Source: Armatimonadota bacterium
Lineage (GTDB): Bacteria > Armatimonadota > Fervidibacteria > Fervidibacterales > Fervidibacteraceae
Assembly: GCA_026419315.1 (NCBI GenBank)
Contig: JANZZQ010000054.1
Coordinates: 1-7,552, forward strand
Direction of reading: 5' to 3'
DNA: 7,552 bases
In this document: in pieces, positions 1-5,415 of the stretch
How the letters are laid out: each line of letters opens with the position of its first letter
Position numbering within the stretch: the stretch's first letter is position 1
Translations under genes and position numbers: made by a program
The notes under the pieces: generated by a model
The model's input: only the letters and a program-made list of their open reading frames with translations
Database searches by the model: none
Told to the model about the DNA's origin: nothing

Positions 1-1251
1 CCCAATCCTTTCCGGTTGACCGCCACTCCACTCCTCAGCGAGCAGCTGCAAGCAACTTTTCTGCTCTATAGGGTCGGTAATTGAAGCCAGCAACCGAACC
101 GCAACCTGAAGCCCCTCCGTGGATAAGTTCGGATGCCTCTTGACCAACCAAGTTACCCTGAATTTTGTCAAGGATTCAGCCCGCTCGAGCAAATCCCGGA
201 AGCCGACAGCACCAAAGTCTCTGATGAAACCGTCAGGGTCAAAGCCCTCGGGCAAATCAACGAACCGAACTTCCATCTCGTTCATTCGGAACAAATCAGC
301 ACTTCTCATGGCAGCATTTAAGCCTGCAGAGTCGCGGTCGTAAGCGATGATGATTCGGTTGGTGTAGCGCTTGAGGATTTGCACAGTGTCGGCGTTTATA
401 GCAGTTCCCATCGTTGCGACAGTGTTGGTGAACCCCGCTTGATGCAAACTTATCGCGTCCATGTAGCCTTCAACAAGAATGACCTCGCCTTTCTCGCGAA
501 TTGCGTTGCGAGCCAAGTTCAACGCGTAGAGGACTTTTCGCTTTTGAAACAGGGGGGTTTCCGGGGTGTTGAGATATTTCGGCTCGCCTTCGCCCAAAAC
601 CCTACCACCGAAACCGACAGGTTCTCCTTGAGGGTTGAAAATCGGGAACATCAAACGGTCGCGGAATCGGTCAATGAAACCTTGACCGTCCCGGACTTTC
701 TGAGCCAAACCGACTTGGAGCAATTCGCTCGCTTGGAAACCCGAGCTTTGGGCTGTCTTGACGAGGATGTCCCAAGACGCAGGGGCGTAACCCAAACGGA
801 ACATGCGAGCGGTTGATGTGCTGATTTGCCGTTGGAAAAGATATTGGCGTGCCCGCTCACCGACTTCTGATGCCCACAGCACTCGTTCGTAAAACTCAAC
901 TGCCCATTGGTTCAATTGCAAAAGCCTTTCTCGCGCCCACTCTTCTCTCCTCGTAGCAGGTGAAGGTTGCCATCGGATCCCCAGTTGACGGGCCAACTTT
1001 GCGACAGCTTCAATAAATGTCAAGCCTTCAATCCGTTGCACAAAGTCAATGACATCGCCACCTGCGCCACAACCGAAGCAATGCCAAAGTCCCTTTTCCG
1101 GGCTAACGAAAAAGGAAGGTGTTTTCTCTTGGTGGAAGGGGCAAAGAGCCTTGTAATTTTTGCCTGCAGGGACAAGCCTGACATATGCGCTGACAACCTC
1201 AACGATATTCGCTTGCTCGCGAATGAGGCGGACAATGTTTGTGTCCGGCAT
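1..1251 (-). CDS. dnaG: DNA primase DnaG, C-terminal part beyond the window
   Basis: DnaG makes the RNA primers for replication and works with the replicative helicase at the fork. The frame is open from the ATG at 1251 to the window edge, giving 417 residues of a protein usually near 600, so the C-terminal helicase-binding part is missing. A CHC2 zinc-binding domain is at the N-terminus (Cys37, His40, Cys58, Cys61; CPFH and CFGCG). Then comes the primase core with DRLMFPIF (198-205), FGGR (214-217) and KYLNTPETPLF (225-235). The TOPRIM domain has EGYMDAI (261-267, catalytic Glu261) and YDRDSAG (304-310, Asp305 and Asp307). LPEGFDPDGFIRDFGA follows. A GGGAGG at 1264-1269 lies 12 nt before the start, which is slightly long. 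The gene begins 24 bp after the upstream paralog and is probably co-transcribed with it. In many bacteria rpoD follows dnaG, but that lies outside the window. Confidence 0.97.
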   Translation of the reverse strand, partial: MPDTNIVRLIREQANIVEVVSAYVRLVPAGKNYKALCPFHQEKTPSFFVSPEKGLWHCFGCGAGGDVIDFVQRIEGLTFIEAVAKLARQLGIRWQPSPATRREEWARERLLQLNQWAVEFYERVLWASEVGERARQYLFQRQISTSTARMFRLGYAPASWDILVKTAQSSGFQASELLQVGLAQKVRDGQGFIDRFRDRLMFPIFNPQGEPVGFGGRVLGEGEPKYLNTPETPLFQKRKVLYALNLARNAIREKGEVILVEGYMDAISLHQAGFTNTVATMGTAINADTVQILKRYTNRIIIAYDRDSAGLNAAMRSADLFRMNEMEVRFVDLPEGFDPDGFIRDFGAVGFRDLLERAESLTKFRVTWLVKRHPNLSTEGLQVAVRLLASITDPIEQKSCLQLLAEEWSGGQPERIG

Positions 1252-1275
1252 TAGACAGTGCCGCCTCCCACTCTT

Positions 1276-2286
1276 TCAACGCGTGAGAGTCACTTGCCCA
1301 GGTCGGAAGATGAAGATGCGAACGACTTTGTTCTCAAGCAAAGTGAACTCAACGTTGCTGCTGCGGTGGTAACGCAAAATCAAGTTGCGAGTCGGGGTGT
1401 TGACAACTTGTAAGGTGAGAGGGTTGTAATAAACGATTTCGTCAGGCTGACCGTAACGCAACAAAACTCGTTGCAAATCGTCGCCCAACTTGATCGACTT
1501 GAACGGGTCACCCTTTGCGGTTCGCGCACCGTCATATCTTCGACCAGCGACAGTAATGGCTACGACCCTCAATTCATTGCGACCGCCTACTTCCACCAAC
1601 TCCATCAAGAAGTTCAAGTGAGCGCCTGGTCGGCGATAGACGAAGTAAATTTCGTTTATTTCAGGCTGGACAAAAGGTGGAATTACCCAAGGTAACTCTT
1701 CAGGGCGAGGGAAAGTTGGTGCAACACCCGTTGCCCCTGCTGCTCCAGCCATACCTGGCATCATTGGGGCACCCGGGAATGCTCCCATCTCTCCCATTTC
1801 CCCCGGCAATATACCACCGGGAGCCATTGGACCGCCGGGAATACTTGGCATTCCGGGTCTGCCCACCGGTGCGCCTGCAAGCTGAGCCATTCCACCAACT
1901 CCAGCCATCACACTCGGCAGTGTTGGCTGACCACCAAAACCGCTCCCCATCCCCGGTGCACCTATGAAACCGGGACCCCCGGGCATCATCGGTCCACCTG
2001 GCACCATCGGACTGCCAGGCATTCCAGGCATCCCGGGCATTCCTGGCATCATGCCGGGTTGAGTAGGCGTGGGGCTCCGTCCAACAATGTAATCAGGCAT
2101 CCCGTAGATCTTGAACAAGCAAGTTGACTTGAGTTCACCTCGCTCATCGTAATCAATGAACGGTGCTCCTAACCGGACCCCTGCCAACTGCTCTTCCAAC
2201 CCTCTTGAAACTTGGGCGAAAGCGAAAGCTATCAAAAGGCTCAACCCACACCCTACCGCCAACTTGACAATTTTTCTATCTCGCAT
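1276..2286 (-). CDS. Secreted or anchored Met/Pro/Gly-rich protein, second paralog
   Basis: Function is unknown. I chose the ATG at 2286 (336 aa) because GGGGGTGA (2292-2299) sits 5 nt before it; an in-frame GTG at 2295 would lie inside that site. The N-terminus has basic residues and a hydrophobic stretch (6-24) ending AFAQ, a plausible signal peptidase I site, so the protein is probably exported or anchored. Residues 34-68 form the first half of a domain (VRLG, a lone Cys56, FKIYGMPDYIV). Residues 77-193 are Met/Pro/Gly-rich. After that come YFVYRRPG and VVAITVAG, then a second domain copy with KLGDDLQRVLLRYGQPD (266-282), LRYHRSSNVEF and NKVVRIFIF. It is the paralog of the gene just upstream. 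The LG...V...YG.PD pattern followed by an NKV.RI strand is weakly reminiscent of SmpA/BamE-type folds, which is inference. Its stop is 24 bp before dnaG. Confidence 0.85.
   Translation of the reverse strand: MRDRKIVKLAVGCGLSLLIAFAFAQVSRGLEEQLAGVRLGAPFIDYDERGELKSTCLFKIYGMPDYIVGRSPTPTQPGMMPGMPGMPGMPGSPMVPGGPMMPGGPGFIGAPGMGSGFGGQPTLPSVMAGVGGMAQLAGAPVGRPGMPSIPGGPMAPGGILPGEMGEMGAFPGAPMMPGMAGAAGATGVAPTFPRPEELPWVIPPFVQPEINEIYFVYRRPGAHLNFLMELVEVGGRNELRVVAITVAGRRYDGARTAKGDPFKSIKLGDDLQRVLLRYGQPDEIVYYNPLTLQVVNTPTRNLILRYHRSSNVEFTLLENKVVRIFIFRPGQVTLTR
1708..2058 (-). repeat. Met/Pro/Gly low-complexity coding segment, second paralog
   Basis: The coding strand gives residues 77-193, built of loosely triplet-like units such as GMP, GSP, MVP, GGP and MMP. 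Pro often falls every third residue. Gly is not kept at every third position, so it is not a true collagen Gly-X-Y tract. It separates the two halves of the proposed first domain of the protein. Confidence 0.8.
2015..2050 (-). repeat. Four tandem 9-nt units encoding GMP-type triplets
   Basis: On the plus strand the units are CCAGGCATT, CCAGGCATC, CCGGGCATT and CCTGGCATC, directly abutting. Each keeps the reading frame and encodes Gly-Met-Pro on the minus strand. Copy-number change by slippage would alter the linker length by three residues without a frameshift. Third-position variation between units suggests the array is not very recent. Confidence 0.85.
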
Positions 2287-2291
2287 TGAAC

Positions 2292-2299
2292 TCACCCCC
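2292..2299 (-). promoter_or_regulatory. Ribosome-binding site that decides the start at 2286
   Basis: The minus strand reads GGGGGTGA, a near match to GGAGGTGA, with a 5-nt spacer to the ATG at 2286. This makes the upstream in-frame GTG at 2295 unlikely as the start. Confidence 0.75.
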
Positions 2300-2319
2300 T
2301 GAAAAACTCTTTTGCGCTG

Positions 2320-3264
2320 TCAACGCAACTGAATGCGTTCCGGCAGGAAGATGAAGATGCGCATGACTTTGTTGTTCACGACAAGGAACTCAATGTTGCT
2401 GCTTTCGTGATAACGGAGCGAAAGCATGGAGAATATGCCCACGGGCGTTGGCTGGATGGGTTGGATTTGACCGACGAGACGCGCAGAATCGGGTGGACCA
2501 TATCTGAGCAAAACCCGCTGCAAATCGTCACCAAGTTCTATTGACCTAAACGGGTCACCCAAAGCGGTTTTTGCGTAAGGGAACTTTTCCCCAGCTACTG
2601 CGATGGCAATCACGATACCGTCTTGTTCCAGGAAACTCAAAGCAGCCTGTCCACGACGATAGAGCCAAAGTCTTTGGTTTTGCTGAGGTTGTATGAAGAC
2701 AGGGATAGCCCACGCAAGTTCGCTTGGTATGGGTGTTGTTGCCCCCGCTCCCATACCCACTCCAGGCATCATCGGTGTTCCTGGCATTTCGGTTGGCATA
2801 GTTGGTCCTCCGGGCATCCCGCCTGGCACTATCCCTGGCGCCCCTCCATAGGGCATACTAGAGGGAGGACCGCTTGGCACACCTCCTGGCCCAGGCCTCA
2901 TGAACGGCGGTTGGCCACCAAATCCACTCCCCATCCCTCCAATTCCACCAGGCATCATTGGGCCTCCTGGCATCATTGGTGCGCCAGGCATTCCCGGCAT
3001 CATGGGAGCGCCAGGCATTCCCACAGTAGGCTGAACTTGCACTGCTGTGGGGACGATGATGAAGTCGGGAAGCCCCCAAACCCTCAGCAAACATGTCGGC
3101 TTCAAATTCCCGTTTTCATCCTTGTCAATGACGGGGGAACCCAAACGAATTCCCGCTAACTGAACTTCCAAACGGCGCTGTTTTTGAGCTACCGCAAACA
3201 AAACAACGCTCCCAACTATGATCAAAACCGAGCAAAGCGTTTGCCGACGCATCTCCACCAACAT
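2320..3264 (-). CDS. Secreted or anchored Met/Pro/Gly-rich protein, first paralog
   Basis: Function is unknown. The open frame extends to 3450, inside greA, but the likely start is the ATG at 3264 (314 aa), 8 nt after GGGAGG (3273-3278). A second ATG at 3252 has its purine run too close. Residues 9-27 form a signal peptide or anchor ending FAVAQ. Residues 37-70 contain GIRLG, a single Cys58 and LLRVWGLPDFII. Residues 79-180 are rich in Met, Pro and Gly. Then come WLYRRGQAALSFLEQDG and IAIAVAG. A second similar unit follows with ELGDDLQRVLLRYGPPD (243-259), LRYHESSNIEF and NKVMRIFIF near the C-terminus. It is clearly paralogous to the next gene in both flanking regions, and to a lesser degree in the linker. 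It leads the probable operon with that gene and dnaG. No catalytic motif is visible, and a structural or binding role in the envelope is a guess. Confidence 0.85.
   Translation of the reverse strand: MLVEMRRQTLCSVLIIVGSVVLFAVAQKQRRLEVQLAGIRLGSPVIDKDENGNLKPTCLLRVWGLPDFIIVPTAVQVQPTVGMPGAPMMPGMPGAPMMPGGPMMPGGIGGMGSGFGGQPPFMRPGPGGVPSGPPSSMPYGGAPGIVPGGMPGGPTMPTEMPGTPMMPGVGMGAGATTPIPSELAWAIPVFIQPQQNQRLWLYRRGQAALSFLEQDGIVIAIAVAGEKFPYAKTALGDPFRSIELGDDLQRVLLRYGPPDSARLVGQIQPIQPTPVGIFSMLSLRYHESSNIEFLVVNNKVMRIFIFLPERIQLR
2725..3030 (-). repeat. Met/Pro/Gly low-complexity coding segment, first paralog
   Basis: This encodes residues 79-180. It contains a 15-bp direct repeat, GCGCCAGGCATTCCC, at 2981-2995 and 3008-3022 (27-bp period). 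It also has a degenerate 18-bp repeat around 2949-2984 based on CCNGGCATCATTGG. All are in frame with multiples of three. Confidence 0.8.
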
Positions 3265-3299
3265 CTCTATCGCCTCCCATATCGCGTTCGGCTGCTTCA

Positions 3300-3327
3300 A
3301 GTTTAACAGCGCTGTCGCTAATGTAAA
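3300..3327 (-). promoter_or_regulatory. Candidate sigma-70-type promoter for the paralog pair and dnaG
   Basis: On the minus strand TTTACA (3322-3327, five of six to TTGACA) is followed by a 16-bp spacer and TAAACT (3300-3305, four of six to TATAAT). A TG one base before the -10 makes it an extended -10. It would give a leader of roughly 30 nt to the ATG at 3264. It lies in the 129-bp gap between divergent genes. I found no equally good promoter for greA, which must also start here. The call rests on consensus alone. Confidence 0.4.
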
Positions 3328-3381
3328 GACGATTGTGGCAAAATTTATGTCCGACACTTCGCTACTTTCGTTTCTGCAGCA

Positions 3382-3387
3382 GGAGGG
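3382..3387 (+). promoter_or_regulatory. Ribosome-binding site that decides the greA start
   Basis: GGAGGG (3382-3387) abuts an ATG at 3388, which is too close to be used. It is 6 nt from the ATG at 3394, a normal spacing. I therefore start greA at 3394. Confidence 0.75.
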
Positions 3388-3393
3388 ATGTCC

Positions 3394-3930
3394 ATGCCTT
3401 TGAGGCTTACGAAAAGCGGTTACGAACGACTGCGAAAAGAACTTGAGCAACTATATCAACGCCGCATCCAGCTCATCGAAGAAGTTCGTGAAACAGGCGC
3501 TGAGGGCGATTTGAGGGAAAATGCTGGTCTGGATGCAGCGAAGCGTTCTTTGGGTTTGGTGGAAGCGCGAATCAAACACCTTGAACAGCAGTTGATGGAT
3601 GCCGAGATAATTGAGCAAGATGGTCAACCCGAGTGTGTTGATGTTGGGGTCGTTGTGACTTTGGAAGATCTGAACAGCGGTGACTTGGTTCGTTACAGAA
3701 TTGCCGAAAGCTTGGAGATGGATTTGTCAAGTCCAATCAAGGTCGCGACGCCGAATTCGCCTTTAGGGCAGGCATTGAGGGGAAGAAGGGTCGGTGATGA
3801 AATAGTCGTCTCTTTGCGAACGAAAACCCAACAACTGAGGATTGTGGACATTTCTTGGGATGGAGCTGAGTTTGACAACCACTTCGCCGGGGACAACGAA
3901 ACAACTCTGCAATCACAGGGTGACCAGTAG
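3394..3930 (+). CDS. greA: Transcription elongation factor GreA
   Basis: GreA enters the secondary channel of RNA polymerase and stimulates cleavage of backtracked RNA, so stalled complexes can resume. From the ATG at 3394 it is 178 aa, against about 158 for typical GreA. Residues 1-75 form the antiparallel coiled coil, starting MPLRLTKSGYERLRKELEQL. The tip GDLRENA holds the acidic pair Asp39 and Glu42 expected to bind the catalytic metal. The usual Glu-Tyr after ENA is Gly-Leu here. The C-terminal FKBP-like domain shows SPLGQALRGRRVGDEI and RIVDI. A 25-residue polar tail (154-178, Asp/Asn/Gln-rich) goes beyond the family norm, and its last codons overlap the end of the convergent ABC gene. 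It is transcribed alone on the plus strand. A GreB-like or other Gre-family member is possible, but the spacing fits GreA best. Confidence 0.9.
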   Translation: MPLRLTKSGYERLRKELEQLYQRRIQLIEEVRETGAEGDLRENAGLDAAKRSLGLVEARIKHLEQQLMDAEIIEQDGQPECVDVGVVVTLEDLNSGDLVRYRIAESLEMDLSSPIKVATPNSPLGQALRGRRVGDEIVVSLRTKTQQLRIVDISWDGAEFDNHFAGDNETTLQSQGDQ

Positions 3931-5103
3931 ACGTTGAAGTTCCGTTAGGCTGTGAACGGAAACGACTTGCTTGGTAGCGAAAATTTGTTTGAGGAGGTTC
4001 GCCGCTTCTCCGTTGACAAAGTCTCTGTCACCGATCGTTTCAGGATTGAACACAACGACCAACCCATTAGCCGCCTCCAATATGGCTTTGAGGTTGACGA
4101 TGTTTCCCCAACCAAACGGGACATCAGTCAAGATTACAACTTCCGCCTCGGCAACCATTCGCTTGGTTCGCTCAAAGGCTTCGTTTGATATTGGCATGAA
4201 CGGTTGTTCTTCAACGACTGGAATTCCAAGCAATTGTGCAGCTTCGTAATCGCTGTCGCCTTTGTTCAGTGCCCCCGCTGTGACTTGACAACCTGAAGCA
4301 ACCAAAACAGCCATAACCTCGGACCCTGTTCCTCCCCCGCAGACGACATGGACCCGCACACCCCGAGATGACAAAATGCGTCGCTCTGAAAGAAGAATGA
4401 TTGGCTTGCCGTTCAAAGGGTGACGGGTGACGACGACAGGGACACCGTAAACTTGTTGAATGTTTTGAGCCGTTAAAACTTCATCCGCTTCACCCATAGC
4501 GAAAATGCGACCTTGATGCATCAAGATGAAACGCCGACCAAGCATCGCCGCTAAGTTCAGGTCGTGAAGGACGGCGAGGACCGTGATGTTTCTTTCTCGG
4601 TTGAGCCTTTGAATGAGTTCAACGACTTCGAGTTGGTAGTGAAGGTCCAAATTCGCTGTTGGTTCGTCAAGCAAAAGCAACTGCGGTTCCTGCGCCAGAG
4701 CCTTTGCGATGAGAACCCTTCGCTGTTCGCCTCCCGAAAGTTCAATGAACAATCGGTCCCTCAATTCCCAAATATCGGTTGATTCCATCGCTTCACGAAC
4801 GACTTGCCAATCGCGCTGGGACAGCGGTGCAAGGGGCGGAACATGGGGCGTTCTGCCCATCGCAACTATGTCTTGAACAGTGAAGCTGAAGACACTGCCT
4901 TCGGATTGAGGCACCACGCACAAAGTTCGCATTAGTTGAATTGTCGGCAATTCCGAAATATTGCGACCGTCCAAAAGAACCATCCCAACTTTCGGCGACA
5001 CAACTTTAGCTATAGTCTTCAGCAGCGTGGTTTTGCCGGCACCGTTTGGTCCAAGAATAACGACCAAGTCGCCTCGCTCGATTTCAAAACTCACATCCCG
5101 CAA
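3913..5103 (-). CDS. ABC importer ATPase (FecE/BtuD/HmuV-like) with extra C-terminal domain; 5' end interrupted
   Basis: This is the ATPase subunit of an ABC importer, most like those for iron-siderophore, haem or cobalamin. Counting from TTG 5103 (396 codons): Walker A GPNGAGKTT (18-26), Q-loop Gln66, FTVQDIVAMGRTPH (74-87, typical of this importer group), signature LSGGE (122-126), Walker B LLLLDEP (142-148) and H-loop His180. From about 249 a second domain of roughly 150 residues begins VHVVCGGGTGSE. It has Rossmann-like alternating strands, NKGDSD, GIPVVEE, ILTDVPFGWGN and a closing helix. I recall similar tails on other importer ATPases but cannot assign a function. The first strand and A-loop are missing: an in-frame TAG (5119-5121) lies six codons upstream of TTG 5103, and that TTG lacks a convincing ribosome-binding site. 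No permease or binding protein gene is in the window. It overlaps greA tail-to-tail by 18 bp. Confidence 0.85.
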   Translation of the reverse strand: MRDVSFEIERGDLVVILGPNGAGKTTLLKTIAKVVSPKVGMVLLDGRNISELPTIQLMRTLCVVPQSEGSVFSFTVQDIVAMGRTPHVPPLAPLSQRDWQVVREAMESTDIWELRDRLFIELSGGEQRRVLIAKALAQEPQLLLLDEPTANLDLHYQLEVVELIQRLNRERNITVLAVLHDLNLAAMLGRRFILMHQGRIFAMGEADEVLTAQNIQQVYGVPVVVTRHPLNGKPIILLSERRILSSRGVRVHVVCGGGTGSEVMAVLVASGCQVTAGALNKGDSDYEAAQLLGIPVVEEQPFMPISNEAFERTKRMVAEAEVVILTDVPFGWGNIVNLKAILEAANGLVVVFNPETIGDRDFVNGEAANLLKQIFATKQVVSVHSLTELQRLLVTL

Positions 5104-5118
5104 AACCGGACAAGTTGC

Positions 5119-5193
5119 CTAAGTCACGCTGCCCCCGAGACCGGAAAGCATGGATGTAATTTTTTCGTCGGGCTTTTCCGTCACCCTTGTCAT
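5119..5193 (-). other. 24-codon ORF: leader peptide or detached 5' end of the ABC ATPase
   Basis: The ATG at 5193 is preceded by GGTGA (5198-5202) with a 4-nt spacer. The frame ends at TAG 5119-5121 and is the same frame as the ABC gene. Its last ten codons, starting at an internal ATG (5151), read MLSGLGGSVT. Read through the stop, the sequence is SVT*ATCPVLRDVSFEI, which has the length and pattern of a normal ABC N-terminus with the stop at the A-loop position. It could be the remnant of the true 5' end, or a short peptide translated upstream of the ABC gene. Confidence 0.5.
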
Positions 5194-5306
5194 GATCTCA
5201 CCGTTCCATTTGCTTCGGTTTTTCATCAGGGTTTTTTGGAAGCAATTTCCCAGCCGGCGTTTTTCAGCGCGGGTTAACCCCCCACCTTGTGACATTCCAC
5301 CTTAGA

Positions 5307-5343
5307 GCAAAGGCAGTGCCTATGCCGAAAAATTGCCCTTTGC
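5307..5343. other. Imperfect hairpin downstream of ispA
   Basis: On the plus strand GCAAAGGCA (5307-5315) can pair with TGCCCTTTGC (5334-5343), with one bulged base and an 18-nt loop. In the ispA direction there is no U-run after it, so it is not a standard intrinsic terminator. It might stabilise the ispA 3' end or be incidental. Confidence 0.35.
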
Positions 5344-5415
5344 AAGGCATGTTTTTTGCTGAGCCGAAGAAATTGTCGGCGGGATGCGAAAACACGCCCA
5401 ATGTAATTGCCTCGT

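Larger units (their letters stand above)
5104..5415. other. 312-base region between ispA and the ABC ATPase without a recognised gene
   Basis: I see no conserved protein on either strand. It contains a 24-codon ORF with a ribosome-binding site (5119-5193) and a 10-bp palindrome GGGTTAACCC (5271-5280). There is an imperfect hairpin at 5307-5343 (GCAAAGGCA against TGCCCTTTGC, one bulge). There is also a small hairpin at 5363-5380 (GCCGA/TCGGC, 8-nt loop). Neither hairpin is followed by a T-run in the direction of the flanking genes, so neither is called a terminator. Any promoter for the ABC gene must lie here or further upstream; none stands out. Confidence 0.6.

Noticed and set aside
1708..2058. 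Collagen-like domain
   Set aside because: Only a few consecutive Gly-X-Y triplets occur. Gly is not kept at every third position, so a triple helix is unlikely.
2235..2271. Lipobox (AVGC) in the second paralog's leader
   Set aside because: Lysines lie too close before the cysteine and the hydrophobic core follows it instead of preceding it. A signal peptidase I site after AFA fits better.
2623..3159. Long plus-strand ORF rich in His, Trp, Arg and Ser opposite the first paralog
   Set aside because: It is the antisense reading of the Met/Pro/Gly repeats. The odd composition is a by-product of the repeat codons, and no ribosome-binding site or family is seen.
3265..3450. Extension of the first paralog's frame to 3450, giving 376 aa
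   Set aside because: It would run through the promoter region and into greA. The ATG at 3264 has a well-placed GGGAGG and is followed directly by a signal-peptide-like sequence.
5124..5150. GCTGCCCCCG on the plus strand, resembling the core of a cobalamin riboswitch
   Set aside because: It lies on the strand opposite to the ABC gene. It lacks the upstream GGGAA/GGTG parts and the downstream conserved end, and no plus-strand gene follows. Ten matching bases are not enough.
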